From Malaciobacter halophilus (GTDB taxonomy: Bacteria > Campylobacterota > Campylobacteria > Campylobacterales > Arcobacteraceae), in assembly GCF_002837275.1 (NCBI RefSeq), contig NZ_NXIF01000005.1:1-64000 (forward strand): a stretch of 64,000 bases of DNA, written 5' to 3'. Below the pieces are notes generated by a model. It was given only the letters and a program-made list of their open reading frames with translations. It did not search any database and was not told the DNA's origin. Position numbers and translations under genes: made by a program. Of this stretch, positions 44,602 to 54,452 are shown piece by piece; the stretch's first letter is position 1, and each line of letters opens with the position of its first letter.

Positions 44602-45117
44602 TTGTTGAATAAGAGTAATATTATACTTATAGGTTTTATGGGAGTAGGTAAAGGTACAGTTGCAAGAAGTCTTGTAAAAAACTCTTCAATGTTCGCAATA
44701 GACACTGATGACTTAATACAAAGTGTTGAGAACAGAAAAATCAAAAAAATTTTTGACACAGATGGGGAAGCTTATTTTAGAGCCTTAGAAAAAAGATGTG
44801 CATTATGGCTTGAAGAAAATGTAAAAGCTAATACTATTATTTCAACTGGTGGAGGCTTTTATAAACAAGAAAATATCAAAAAAATTGGTAAAGTAATATA
44901 TTTGCAATCAAGTTTTGATGGTATTTTAAATAGGATAAATGCCTCAGAAAATGCTCAAAAAAAGTTAAGAAAAAGACCACTTCTACAAAATTTAGATGAA
45001 GCGAAAAAACTTTTTAATTTAAGAGTTAAACAGTATGAAGCAGTTGCAGATATTACTGTTAGTGTAGAGAATAGAGATATTATAGATATAACAAATGAGA
45101 TACTTAAAAACATATAG
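44602..45117 (+). CDS. aroK: Shikimate kinase
   Basis: The 171-residue enzyme phosphorylates shikimate in the chorismate pathway. It has the Walker A variant GFMGVGKGTVAR, the DTDD motif, the STGGGF substrate motif and the lid arginines (KLRKRPLL). The start is TTG, with a second TTG directly after it (44605); AAGGAAAG lies upstream. It leads a run of plus-strand biosynthetic genes. Confidence 0.95.
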   Translation: MLNKSNIILIGFMGVGKGTVARSLVKNSSMFAIDTDDLIQSVENRKIKKIFDTDGEAYFRALEKRCALWLEENVKANTIISTGGGFYKQENIKKIGKVIYLQSSFDGILNRINASENAQKKLRKRPLLQNLDEAKKLFNLRVKQYEAVADITVSVENRDIIDITNEILKNI

Positions 45118-45125
45118 AGGGAAAT

Positions 45126-46424
45126 ATGAAAATTATTAGTACACAAAGTGATAGTTTTAAAAAAGAGTTTGATGAAATTTTAGCAAGAGCTAAAACTGAT
45201 ATAAAAGGTGTTTCATCAATAGTTACACAAATTATAACTGAAATAATAGAAGAGAAAAATAGCGCTTTAAAAAGACATATTCAAAAGTTTGATAAGTGGG
45301 AAGTAAAAAGTGATGAAGAACTTTTAATATCAAAAGAGGATATGAAAAAAGCCTATGAAAACATAGATGAAAACTTAAAATCTGCACTACATACTGCTTA
45401 TGATAGAATTAAAGCTTACCATGAAAAACAGCTACCAAAGTCTTGGATTGATTTTGAAAAAAATGGAACAATTTTAGGACAAAAAGTAACTGCTGTTGAT
45501 AAAGCAGGTCTTTATATCCCAGGAGGAAAAGCTGCATATCCAAGTAGTTTACTTATGAATGCAATTCCTGCAATTGTTGCAGGAGTTGAAGAGATTGTAG
45601 TTTGTACTCCTACACCAAACAATGAAGTAAATGAGTTATTGCTTGCTGCTTGTCATATTTGTAATATTTCAAAAGCTTTTAAAGTAGGGGGAGCAAGTGC
45701 AATTGCAGCTATGGCATATGGAACACAAACTATTCCAAAAGTAGATGTAATAACTGGACCTGGAAATATTTTTGTTGCAACTGCTAAAAAGTTAGTTTTT
45801 GGTGAGGTTAATATTGATATGATTGCAGGTCCAAGTGAAATTGGAATTTTAAGTGATAGTACGGCAAAACCAAAATATTTAGCAATTGACTTGCTGTCTC
45901 AAGCGGAACACGATGAAATGGCAAGTTCTATTATGATTACAATAGATGAGAATATTGCAAAGCAAACATCAATTGAAGTTGAGAACTATTTAAAAACTTT
46001 AAGTAGAAGTGAAATTGCAAGAAAATCTATTGATGAAAGAGGTGCAATTATTGTAGCAAGCTCTATGGATGAAGCATGTGAGTTGATGAATGAAATAGCT
46101 CCTGAACACTTAGAGGTTATGACTACAAATCCTTTTGACCTTCTTTCAAAAATAAAACATGCTGGTGCAATATTTTTAGGAGAAAATACTCCTGAACCAA
46201 TTGGTGATTATATAGCTGGGCCAAATCATACACTTCCTACTGGAAGTACAGCAAAATTTTATAGTCCATTAAATGTAGAAAATTTTATGAAAAAGTCTTC
46301 TATTATTAACTTCTCATCTCAAGCAATTGACGAATTAGGAGAAGCTTGTGCTATATTAGCAGATACTGAAGGGTTAACAGCTCACGCAGAGTCTGTAAGA
46401 GTAAGGTTAAAAAAGGACAATTGA
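45126..46424 (+). CDS. hisD: Histidinol dehydrogenase
   Basis: The 432-residue NAD-dependent zinc enzyme makes histidine from histidinol. It shows GLYIPGGKAAYPSS, the IDMIAGPSEI segment and the zinc and catalytic region EHDEMASS and EIAPEHLEVM. It is eight bases after aroK and overlaps the DUF2018 gene by one base. No other his genes are in the window. Confidence 0.96.
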   Translation: MKIISTQSDSFKKEFDEILARAKTDIKGVSSIVTQIITEIIEEKNSALKRHIQKFDKWEVKSDEELLISKEDMKKAYENIDENLKSALHTAYDRIKAYHEKQLPKSWIDFEKNGTILGQKVTAVDKAGLYIPGGKAAYPSSLLMNAIPAIVAGVEEIVVCTPTPNNEVNELLLAACHICNISKAFKVGGASAIAAMAYGTQTIPKVDVITGPGNIFVATAKKLVFGEVNIDMIAGPSEIGILSDSTAKPKYLAIDLLSQAEHDEMASSIMITIDENIAKQTSIEVENYLKTLSRSEIARKSIDERGAIIVASSMDEACELMNEIAPEHLEVMTTNPFDLLSKIKHAGAIFLGENTPEPIGDYIAGPNHTLPTGSTAKFYSPLNVENFMKKSSIINFSSQAIDELGEACAILADTEGLTAHAESVRVRLKKDN

Positions 46425-46723
46425 TGTCAAAATATGATGCGTTATTTGAAGATGAGGATGATATTTTTACAGGTACTCCTCAATCTAAGTTTTTAGATGC
46501 AATGAGAAATGCTAATACACAAATAGTGGACGATGAATTAGATAAAATAATAGAAAAGTATGCAATTATGGAGTTAATTCTTAGTGAAAATAAAGATGAA
46601 AGCTTTGATATAAATAAAATATTAGATGAGTATGCTTTAAAAAATAGTGATAAAGTCCATGAAATGAAAAAAAGTCTATATATAGAGTTTACTGGTGAAG
46701 TAATACAAAGATTAGACTCATAA
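46424..46723 (+). CDS. DUF2018 family protein (HP0242-like)
   Basis: The 99-residue, mostly helical acidic protein corresponds to the Campylobacterota DUF2018 family, whose H. pylori member HP0242 is known as an intertwined knotted dimer of unknown function. The ATG at 46424 overlaps the last base of the hisD stop codon. It is followed by ispB, as HP0242 is near the prenyl synthase gene in H. pylori. The family call rests on size, composition and order. Confidence 0.75.
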   Translation: MSKYDALFEDEDDIFTGTPQSKFLDAMRNANTQIVDDELDKIIEKYAIMELILSENKDESFDINKILDEYALKNSDKVHEMKKSLYIEFTGEVIQRLDS

Positions 46724-46733
46724 GGTATTAAAA

Positions 46734-47630
46734 TTGATTGAATTAGAAAAAGTAAAAGCACAAATACACACTTTTGTGCAAGAGTGTAATGATAAAAAAT
46801 GTTTAGAGTTATTAGATAAACTATCAACAGGAAAAATGTTAAGAAGTAAACTTGTGTTAAAAATAGCAGGAGTTAGTGAAGAATCAATAAAGCTTTGTGC
46901 TGTTATTGAGATGATACATGCAGCTTCTCTTTTGCATGATGATGTAATTGATGAATCAGATACAAGAAGAGGAAAACCTTCTGTAAATGCTTTGTATGAT
47001 AATAAAACAGCTATTATGTTTGGAGATGTTTTATATTCAAAAGCTTTTACTGAGTTAGCAAAAATGCCAACACAAGTTGCCACTACTGTTTCTAGTGCTG
47101 TTACTCTATTAAGTATTGGAGAGATGTTAGATGTTGATTTAACAGAAGAGTTTAATACTTCATATGAAAAATATCTAGATATGATTTATAAAAAAACTGC
47201 CTCTTTAATTGAAGCTAGTGCAAAAGCTGCAGCTCTTTTAGTAAATAAAGATGCACAAAAGTTTGCACTTTATGGGAAAAATCTAGGATTGGCTTTTCAG
47301 ATGATTGATGATATTTTGGATATTACACAAGATTCACAAACTCTTGGTAAACCTGCACTTTTAGATTTTGTAGAAGGAAAGGTTACTATTCCATATTTAC
47401 TTTTACATGAAAGAGTTGAAGATAAAGAAAAATTAGAACAGCTTTATAAAAAAGAGTTAACTATTGAACAAAGCTCTTGGATTAAAGAGCAAATGAAAGC
47501 TACAAAAGCTTTAGATGATAGTATAAAGCAAGCAAAAACTTTAGGTTTAGAGGCTATTAAAGCAGTTGAAAATGAAAAAGATGACTCTTTGGTTCAAATA
47601 ATGAAAGCTATGATTGAAAGAGAGTTTTAG
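46734..47630 (+). CDS. ispB: Polyprenyl diphosphate synthase (octaprenyl type likely)
   Basis: The 298-residue protein has the first aspartate-rich motif LLHDDVIDESDTRRG and the second DDILDITQD, characteristic of long-chain prenyl synthases. It supplies the side chain of menaquinone, which feeds NapGH and NrfH. The start is TTG behind AAGG. It is followed two bases later by hemA, the order known from H. pylori. Chain length cannot be read directly. Confidence 0.9.
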   Translation: MIELEKVKAQIHTFVQECNDKKCLELLDKLSTGKMLRSKLVLKIAGVSEESIKLCAVIEMIHAASLLHDDVIDESDTRRGKPSVNALYDNKTAIMFGDVLYSKAFTELAKMPTQVATTVSSAVTLLSIGEMLDVDLTEEFNTSYEKYLDMIYKKTASLIEASAKAAALLVNKDAQKFALYGKNLGLAFQMIDDILDITQDSQTLGKPALLDFVEGKVTIPYLLLHERVEDKEKLEQLYKKELTIEQSSWIKEQMKATKALDDSIKQAKTLGLEAIKAVENEKDDSLVQIMKAMIEREF

Positions 47631-47632
47631 TA

Positions 47633-48940
47633 ATGAGTTATTTAGTAATAAGCTTTTCACATAAAAATACTGATATACAAACAAGAGAAAAACTTGCTTT
47701 TCCAAATGAAGAGAATAAAGATAGATTTTTAAAACAGTTACATGCAGAAGCTGTTATAAAAGAGGCTATTTTATTATCTACATGTAATAGAGTTGAAATT
47801 GTTATTTCAACTTCAAATGTATCTTATGCATCGTCACTAATTATTAAAAGATTAGCTCAATATTCACAATTAGATTATGATGATTTATTTGAAAGAGCAG
47901 ATATTTATGATAACGAAGGAGCAATCCATCACTTGTTTTCTGTTGCTTCAGCTTTAGACTCCTTAGTAATTGGAGAAACGCAAATAGTAGGACAATTAAA
48001 AGATGCCTTTAGATTCTCTCTTTCAAAAGGCTACTGTCAACAAAATCTACCAAGAGCTCTTCATTATGCATTTAAATGTGCTGCTGCAGTTAGAACGGCA
48101 ACAAGTTTAGGAACAGGTTCTGTTTCTGTTGCTAGTACAGCAGTTTTAAAAGCAAAAGAAGTAGTTGAAAATCAAGACGGAATTAAAGCTTTAGTAATTG
48201 GAGCAGGGGAGATGAGTGAACTTACTGTTAAGCACTTAATCTCAAAAGGCTTTAAAGTAACTTTAATTAGTAGGGATATTAAAAAAGCTAAGATTTTAGC
48301 TGAAAGTTTTGAAGAGCACATAGAAGTTGAAGAGTACAGTAATTTAAAGCAATTGTTAAATCATATTCCAGTTATGCTTACAGCAACAGCTGCACCTTAT
48401 CCTATTATTACACAAGAGATGGTAAGTGAATGTGAATTTGATAGGTATTGGTTTGATATTGCAGTACCAAGAGATATTGATGAGATTGAATCGCCTAACT
48501 TAACAATTTACTCCGTAGATGATTTACAGTTTATTGTAAATTCAAATATGGAATTAAAAGCAAAACAAGCAAAAACTGCATATGGAATAGTAGGTAAGAT
48601 GTCAGTTGAGTTTTTTGATTGGCTAAAGACTTTAGAAGTAGAACCTGTAATTAAGCATCTATATATAAAAGGTGATGAGGTTATTGATAAAAAAGTTAAT
48701 AATGCTATAAAAAAAGGTTTTATAAAAAAAGAAGATGAAGCAAATATTAGAAAACTTTGCAAAACAGTTTTAACAGAGTATTTACATCATCCTTCTAAAA
48801 AAATGAAACATTTATCAAAAAATATGGAGTGTGATATTGTTTTAGGAGCAGTTCAATCAATGTTTGATTTAAATACTGACTCAAATATGTTAAATAAATA
48901 TAAATGTGAACACGCATTGAAAATAAATGAAAGAGGATAA
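47633..48940 (+). CDS. hemA: Glutamyl-tRNA reductase
   Basis: The 435-residue enzyme reduces glutamyl-tRNA to glutamate-1-semialdehyde, the first step of tetrapyrrole synthesis needed for the many haems of Nrf and Nap. It has the catalytic cysteine in LLSTCNRVEIV, the HLFSVASALDSLVIGETQIVG motif (in parts) and the NADP-binding VIGAGEMSEL. It is ordered ispB-hemA-proS. Confidence 0.96.
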   Translation: MSYLVISFSHKNTDIQTREKLAFPNEENKDRFLKQLHAEAVIKEAILLSTCNRVEIVISTSNVSYASSLIIKRLAQYSQLDYDDLFERADIYDNEGAIHHLFSVASALDSLVIGETQIVGQLKDAFRFSLSKGYCQQNLPRALHYAFKCAAAVRTATSLGTGSVSVASTAVLKAKEVVENQDGIKALVIGAGEMSELTVKHLISKGFKVTLISRDIKKAKILAESFEEHIEVEEYSNLKQLLNHIPVMLTATAAPYPIITQEMVSECEFDRYWFDIAVPRDIDEIESPNLTIYSVDDLQFIVNSNMELKAKQAKTAYGIVGKMSVEFFDWLKTLEVEPVIKHLYIKGDEVIDKKVNNAIKKGFIKKEDEANIRKLCKTVLTEYLHHPSKKMKHLSKNMECDIVLGAVQSMFDLNTDSNMLNKYKCEHALKINERG

Positions 48941-48946
48941 TAGTTA

Positions 48947-50650
48947 ATGAAATTTTCAAATATGTTTATACCAACTACTAAAGAAGCACCAAAAGATGCA
49001 ACTTTAGCATCCCACCAATATTTAGTAAGAGGTGGTTTTGTAAACCAAGTAGGTGCAGGTATTTATAACTTTATGCCACTTGGAAAAATTGTATTAGAGA
49101 AAATTAGAGCCATTGTAAAAGAAGAAATGGATAATTCAGGTGCAAATGAAGTACAAATGGGATTTGTTACTCCTACATCTTTATGGGAAGAATCAGGTAG
49201 AGCAAATACAATGGGGCCTGAACTTCTAAAATTTAAAGATAGAAAAAATGCAAGTTTTGTGCTTTCTCCTACAAATGAAGAAGCTTTAGTTGATATGGTA
49301 AATAATAGAATTACTTCATACAAAGACTTACCAATTAATCTTTACCAAATAAATACTAAGTTTAGAGATGAAGCAAGACCAAGATTTGGTCTAATGAGAG
49401 GTAGAGAGTTTCTTATGAAAGATGCTTACTCTTTTCACGATTCACAAGAGGATTTAGTAAGAGAGTTTAATCTTATGGAAGAAACTTATAAAAAAGTTTA
49501 TGAAAGATTAGGATTAGAGTTTAGAGTAGTTGAAGCTGATAGTGGAGCTATTGGTGGTAGTGGTTCAAAAGAGTTTATGATTTTGGCAAACTCAGGAGAG
49601 GATACAATTGTAGTTTGTGATTCATGCGATTATGGAGCAAATATTGAAGCAGCTACTAGAAAAGTATTAAAAAAAGAGCCTTTACAAACAACAGAAATAA
49701 AAAAAGTACATACACCAAATCTAAAATCAATTGAAGAAGTGACAAATTTCTTAGAAGTTGACCCATATTACTCTATTAAAGCAGTGATAAAAAAAGCTAT
49801 TTTTGAAGATAAAACTCAAACAGTTGTATTTTTTGTAAGAGGAACAGACGAACTTGAAGAGACAAAAGCTTGTGGTGCAGTGGGTGCTATTGAGCTTGAA
49901 GATGCAACAGAACAAGACCTTAAAGATGCTAATTTATTAGCTGGCTTTTGTGGAATAGTAAATTTTCCTAAAGATATTAAAGTAGTTTTTGATAAAGAAT
50001 TAAAAGATGAAAATAGTGTTGTTTGCGGAGCAAATGAGGTTGATTATCACTTAACTGGTGTTGACTTAACTAAGTTTGATTTAGAGTTTGCTGATTTAAT
50101 AGCTGTAAAACATGGAGATACTTGTGCTTGTTGTGGGGGAATTTTATCTCATACTAAAGGAATAGAAGCAGGACATATCTTTCAACTTGGAACAAAATAT
50201 TCAAGTGCTATGAATGCAACATTTTTAGATGCAAATGGAAAAGCACAACCATTTATCATGGGATGTTATGGGATTGGAGTAAGTAGGCTTGTTGCAGCAG
50301 TAATTGAACAAAACCATGATGAAAAAGGTTGTATTTGGACAAAAGCTACTGCTCCATTTATGGTTGATATAATTGTTTCAAATGCAAAAAAAGATGAAGA
50401 GTTAGAAGTTGGAGTTGATATTTATAATCAATTAAAACAAGCAGGAATTGAAACAATTTTAGATGATAGAAAAAATGCTAGATTTGGTTTTAAAATGGGT
50501 GATTTCGAACTTATTGGTTTTCCTTTTGCAGTTGTAGTTGGAAAGAAGCTAAAAGATGGTATGGTTGAAATTGTAAATAGAAAAACGTTGGAGAAAACTG
50601 AAGTTTTAATCACTGAAGTTGTATCTAAATTAGAAGAGCTAATAAAATAA
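48947..50650 (+). CDS. proS: Prolyl-tRNA synthetase
   Basis: The 567-residue class II synthetase is of the bacterial type. It has motif 1 to 2 ([20 protein letters not shown]), an inserted editing domain (about residues 225-380), motif 3 ([17 protein letters not shown]) and an anticodon-binding C-terminal domain. The length is normal. It is six bases after hemA. Confidence 0.97.
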   Translation: MKFSNMFIPTTKEAPKDATLASHQYLVRGGFVNQVGAGIYNFMPLGKIVLEKIRAIVKEEMDNSGANEVQMGFVTPTSLWEESGRANTMGPELLKFKDRKNASFVLSPTNEEALVDMVNNRITSYKDLPINLYQINTKFRDEARPRFGLMRGREFLMKDAYSFHDSQEDLVREFNLMEETYKKVYERLGLEFRVVEADSGAIGGSGSKEFMILANSGEDTIVVCDSCDYGANIEAATRKVLKKEPLQTTEIKKVHTPNLKSIEEVTNFLEVDPYYSIKAVIKKAIFEDKTQTVVFFVRGTDELEETKACGAVGAIELEDATEQDLKDANLLAGFCGIVNFPKDIKVVFDKELKDENSVVCGANEVDYHLTGVDLTKFDLEFADLIAVKHGDTCACCGGILSHTKGIEAGHIFQLGTKYSSAMNATFLDANGKAQPFIMGCYGIGVSRLVAAVIEQNHDEKGCIWTKATAPFMVDIIVSNAKKDEELEVGVDIYNQLKQAGIETILDDRKNARFGFKMGDFELIGFPFAVVVGKKLKDGMVEIVNRKTLEKTEVLITEVVSKLEELIK

Positions 50651-50659
50651 GGATATAAA

Positions 50660-51475
50660 ATGCAAGGAAGTGTACAATCAGTATCTGATTTAATCGGAAC
50701 TTATGCTTTTAATATAGCTATTGCTATTGTTATTTTTGTTATTGGTAAGTGGCTTGCAACAAAGTTAACAGATACTTCAATGAAACTTTTGACAAAAAGT
50801 AATAGAGTTGATGAAACATTAGTAAAGTTTTTAAAAAATATTATTTATTATGTTTTAATGGTAATAGTTGCTTTAACGGCATTAAAACAATTAGGAATTG
50901 ATACTACATCATTTTTTGCAATTTTAGGTGCTGCTGGTCTTGCAATTGGTTTAGCACTTAAAGATTCACTAGGAAACTTTGCTTCTGGTGTTATGATTAT
51001 TATGTTTAGACCTTTTAAAGTAGGAGATTATGTAACAGCTGGTGGTTCTAGTGGTACAGTTGAAGAGATTTCTATTTTTAATACAATTTTAAAAACACCA
51101 GATAACCAAAGATTAATTGTTCCAAACGGAGCTATTACAAGTAATACAATTACAAATGTTAATGCAAATGAAAAAAGAAGAGTTGATTTAGTTGTTGGCA
51201 TTGGCTATGATGATGATATAAAAAAAGCAAAAACAATTCTTCAAGATATTCTTAAATCAAATGATAAAATATTACAAGAAGAAGCAAATACTGTTGCTGT
51301 TTCAGAATTGGCAGATTCATCAGTTAATTTTGTTGTTAGAGCTTGGGTTAATACCCCTGATTATTGGGCTGTTAAATTTGATTTAACAGAAAAAGTTAAA
51401 ACAAGATTTGATGAAGAAGGAGTTTCTATTCCTTATCCACAAACAGATGTACATGTATATAAACATAAAAGCTAA
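50660..51475 (+). CDS. Small-conductance mechanosensitive channel, MscS family
   Basis: The 271-residue protein has three membrane helices (about 15-35, 57-77 and 82-110) with the glycine/alanine-rich pore helix AILGAAGLAIGLALKDSLGN, then the cytoplasmic beta domain (VGDYVTAGGSSGTVEEISIF) and C-terminal vestibule. It would open under membrane tension to release solutes during osmotic downshock. Its size is close to E. coli MscS (286). Confidence 0.93.
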   Translation: MQGSVQSVSDLIGTYAFNIAIAIVIFVIGKWLATKLTDTSMKLLTKSNRVDETLVKFLKNIIYYVLMVIVALTALKQLGIDTTSFFAILGAAGLAIGLALKDSLGNFASGVMIIMFRPFKVGDYVTAGGSSGTVEEISIFNTILKTPDNQRLIVPNGAITSNTITNVNANEKRRVDLVVGIGYDDDIKKAKTILQDILKSNDKILQEEANTVAVSELADSSVNFVVRAWVNTPDYWAVKFDLTEKVKTRFDEEGVSIPYPQTDVHVYKHKS

Positions 51476-52850
51476 ACTTCCTCAAATACTAAAAAATATA
51501 CTAAAAGCTTTACAAGAAGTAGGTGCAAAGCCTATTCTTGTAGGTGGCTGCATTCGAGATAATTTACTAAAAATTCCTTGTAAAGATTATGATATTGAAC
51601 TATTTAATATAGAAAAACTTGAAGATATTCAAGAAGTTTTATTCTCTTTTGGAAGTGTAAAACTTGTGGGGAAATCATTTGGAGTTTTAACTTTAAATGT
51701 TGATGGCTACGATTTTGATTTTGCACTTGCAAGACAAGAGAAAAAAGTAGGTTTAGGACATAAAGGTTTTGAAGTTTTAACTAATAAAGATATGAGTTTT
51801 AAACAAGCTAGTTTAAGACGGGATTTTACAATAAACTCTATTGGATATGACTATTTTGAGGATAAGTTACTAGACCCTAATAATGGAATACAAGACTTAA
51901 AAAATGGTATTTTAAGACATGTAAATGATAAAACATTTATTGAAGATCCTTTAAGAGTATATAGAGCAGTACAGTTTTGTGCTAGGTTTGAATTAAAAAT
52001 GAGTGAATCTACTTTTAATTTATGTAAAAGTATGGTTGATAATAATGAGTTAACACAACTTCCTAAAGAGAGAGTTTTTGAAGAGTTTAAAAAACTATTT
52101 TTAAAATCAAATAGACCTTCAATAGGGTTTGAACTTATGAAGAGTTTAGAAATTTTAAAACACTTTGAAGAGTTGCAAGCATTAGTTGGGTGTGTACAAG
52201 ATAAACAGTATCATCCAGAAGGAGATGTATGGGTTCATACTCTAATGACTATTGATGAATTAGCAAAAATATTAAAAAAAGAACAAATTGAAGATGAGAG
52301 TAGAAAACTATATCTATTTTATGCGATACTTTGTCATGATTTAGGTAAACCATACTGTACAAAATTAATTGATGGAAAAATTACTTCACACAAACATGAA
52401 ACCTTAGGTGAAAAGCCAACAACTAGCTTTCTTTCAAAACTTACAAATGAAAAAAAATTAATAGAAAAAGTAATACCACTTGTAAAGACTCACTTAGCTC
52501 CTTTTCAACTCTATTTAGCAAATTCATCACTAAAAGCAGTTAAAAGATTATCTTTAAAAGTTAATATTGAAGATTTGTGTTTAGTATGCCTTGCAGACTG
52601 TTTAGGAAGAGATATAAAAGATAAAGAAAAATGCCCAAAAGCTATAAATTGGTTACTAAATAAAGCAAAAGAGTTAAATATTGAAAATAGTGCTTTAAAA
52701 CCTTTAGTTTTAGGAAGAGATTTGATTGATTTGGGATATAAACCATCAAAACAATTCAAAGAAATACTAGATTATGCTTTAGATTTACAAATAGATGAAA
52801 ATCTGGATAAAGAAACTATTTTAAAACAAATAAAAATTAAGTATCATTAA
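51447..52850 (+). CDS. CCA tRNA nucleotidyltransferase / poly(A) polymerase family protein with HD domain
   Basis: The protein has the nucleotidyltransferase motif ILVGGCIRDNLL and the DYDIELF metal pair, the RRDFTINSIGYD motif, the tRNA-binding helical region and an HD domain (HPEGDVWVHTLMTIDEL and CHDLGKPY). It adds or repairs the CCA end of tRNA. The start is uncertain because the frame overlaps mscS. ATG at 51447 or 51453 is chosen, since an upstream TTG at 51408 adds 13 residues that simply read through mscS. Confidence 0.88.
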   Translation: MYMYINIKAKLPQILKNILKALQEVGAKPILVGGCIRDNLLKIPCKDYDIELFNIEKLEDIQEVLFSFGSVKLVGKSFGVLTLNVDGYDFDFALARQEKKVGLGHKGFEVLTNKDMSFKQASLRRDFTINSIGYDYFEDKLLDPNNGIQDLKNGILRHVNDKTFIEDPLRVYRAVQFCARFELKMSESTFNLCKSMVDNNELTQLPKERVFEEFKKLFLKSNRPSIGFELMKSLEILKHFEELQALVGCVQDKQYHPEGDVWVHTLMTIDELAKILKKEQIEDESRKLYLFYAILCHDLGKPYCTKLIDGKITSHKHETLGEKPTTSFLSKLTNEKKLIEKVIPLVKTHLAPFQLYLANSSLKAVKRLSLKVNIEDLCLVCLADCLGRDIKDKEKCPKAINWLLNKAKELNIENSALKPLVLGRDLIDLGYKPSKQFKEILDYALDLQIDENLDKETILKQIKIKYH

Positions 52851-54079
52851 GGTTTTATTATAAAATTATCACTTTTATTTACAATATGATAAATTATTAC
52901 ACCATACTTTTTAGCATAATATTTCATTAGAAGTTTTTGTATTGTTGGTTCAATTGATGGCACAAACCATGCGTTATTTGATATTGCAATAATATATTTT
53001 GTTTTATTTAGATTTTGAAAAATCTCATCTGTTGTTGCTTCATAACAAATTGCATTTCTAAAACTATAGCCATTTATATCAAAGTTGGTAGGAAGTGTCG
53101 CTTTTGAGTAATCTTGTGCTCCATCAAAGAAAATTTTATTTATAAAATTTGTTAAAATTTTTGGAAGAGGTATCTCTTCTCCAAAAGGAACTAAAACTAC
53201 TTTATTTGCAATTTTTACTTTTGTATTTGAAAAATGAAAAGTTGAATTATAATAACCATTTTTATCAGATGACATGGCACCTGTGATTATGTCAATTTTT
53301 ATAGATTTTTTCTTTAAAAACTCCATAAGAAATTGATTTTTGTTTAGAATTAATGGGAAAGCTGTTTCTGGTAATATAACTAAATCATAGCCTTTATCAA
53401 TAGCATTATTTATTTCATCTATATTTCTATCAATTATATTTAATCTATTTTTATTACTCCATTTCAAACTTTGTGAAATATTTAGTTTTGACATATATAT
53501 TTTCAGTTTAGGCTCTTTTATCTCTATTGGTTTTGAGTAATCAATTGCAAAAAGTAAAAAAACAATTGCAAGAGGTTTATATTTTAATTTTCTAGTAAGA
53601 AAAAACATACTTATAATTATTAATGCAAAAGCTAGTTTTGATGTATTGAAATAAGAATCAATAAAAAGTAATTCTAGTTTAAACCAGTTAAATGAAAAAG
53701 GTTCAATATAAGTTAATGCAAAAATGGCAAATGCTCTAAATATAGGCTTTTTTATAAAATCTATTAAGAAAAATAATAAAGCCATAACAAGACCAAAACT
53801 TATTGTGATAAAAGGAATTAAATAGCTTAGTTCATAATAAACAAAGCTAAAAGCAATCCAATAAAACCATAAAATTCCTGTAAAAAAACCAGCAATTACT
53901 AATGATAATCTAGGAATTGTAAGTAGCATATAAATAGAGGCTAGACCTAAAATAGAGTTAAGAAGTTTTATTTCTATTTTAAAATGTGATAAGTAAATAA
54001 AACAGCTAAGTAAAATAGCAGTTAACAAGCCTTTTATTATAATAGTTTTGTTAAAATTAACCTGTTTTACTAAAAACAT
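52847..54079 (-). CDS. lnt: Apolipoprotein N-acyltransferase
   Basis: The 410-residue protein has about six membrane helices (residues 10-180) followed by a nitrilase-like domain with the catalytic glutamate in LVILPETAFPL, lysine in KVVLVPFGEEIPLP and cysteine in FRNAICYEAT. It attaches the third acyl chain to lipoproteins such as LptE and the predicted lipoprotein NapB. It is shorter than the E. coli protein (512), as is usual in Campylobacterota. It is divergent from yajC, whose leader it overlaps. Confidence 0.92.
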   Translation of the reverse strand: MFLVKQVNFNKTIIIKGLLTAILLSCFIYLSHFKIEIKLLNSILGLASIYMLLTIPRLSLVIAGFFTGILWFYWIAFSFVYYELSYLIPFITISFGLVMALLFFLIDFIKKPIFRAFAIFALTYIEPFSFNWFKLELLFIDSYFNTSKLAFALIIISMFFLTRKLKYKPLAIVFLLFAIDYSKPIEIKEPKLKIYMSKLNISQSLKWSNKNRLNIIDRNIDEINNAIDKGYDLVILPETAFPLILNKNQFLMEFLKKKSIKIDIITGAMSSDKNGYYNSTFHFSNTKVKIANKVVLVPFGEEIPLPKILTNFINKIFFDGAQDYSKATLPTNFDINGYSFRNAICYEATTDEIFQNLNKTKYIIAISNNAWFVPSIEPTIQKLLMKYYAKKYGVIIYHIVNKSDNFIIKP

Positions 54080-54107
54080 AGAAAATACTTTACTAAAAGG
54101 AAATTTA

Positions 54108-54380
54108 ATGGAAGGTCAAAGTGCTGATTTAATAAGCTCATTACTACCTCTAGTTGCATTATTTGCAATTTTTTATTTTTTAATTATCAGACCACAGCAG
54201 AAGCAAGCTAAAGCTCATAAGCAAATGATAACTGAATTAAAAAAAGGTGATAAGATTGTAACAAATGGTGGCTTAATGGTAGAAATTACAAAAGTTGAAG
54301 AAGACTTTTTAATTGTTAAAAATCATGATAACACTGAAATGAAGTTAAAAAAAGAGTTTGTTGCAAAACTTTTAGACTAA
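54108..54380 (+). CDS. yajC: YajC, Sec translocon accessory membrane protein
   Basis: The 90-residue protein has one membrane helix (about 9-30) with the family motif FYFLIIRPQQKQ and a small soluble domain (KGDKIVTNGGLMVEI). It associates with SecDF. The ATG at 54108 is selected by the ribosome site AAAAGGAA. It is followed by a hairpin, then secD. Confidence 0.95.
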   Translation: MEGQSADLISSLLPLVALFAIFYFLIIRPQQKQAKAHKQMITELKKGDKIVTNGGLMVEITKVEEDFLIVKNHDNTEMKLKKEFVAKLLD

Positions 54381-54390
54381 TATACCTATT

Positions 54391-54420
54391 TTAAAACATA
54401 CAACTTTTTGTATGTTTTAA
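54391..54420 (+). terminator. Perfect hairpin between yajC and secD
   Basis: TTAAAACATACAA and TTGTATGTTTTAA form a perfect 13-base stem around a CTTT loop, ten bases after the yajC stop and 32 bases before secD. ATTTTC follows, a weak U-tract, so it could attenuate secDF relative to yajC. Confidence 0.6.
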
Positions 54421-54452
54421 ATTTTCTATGTACTACAAGCTAAGGAAAATGA

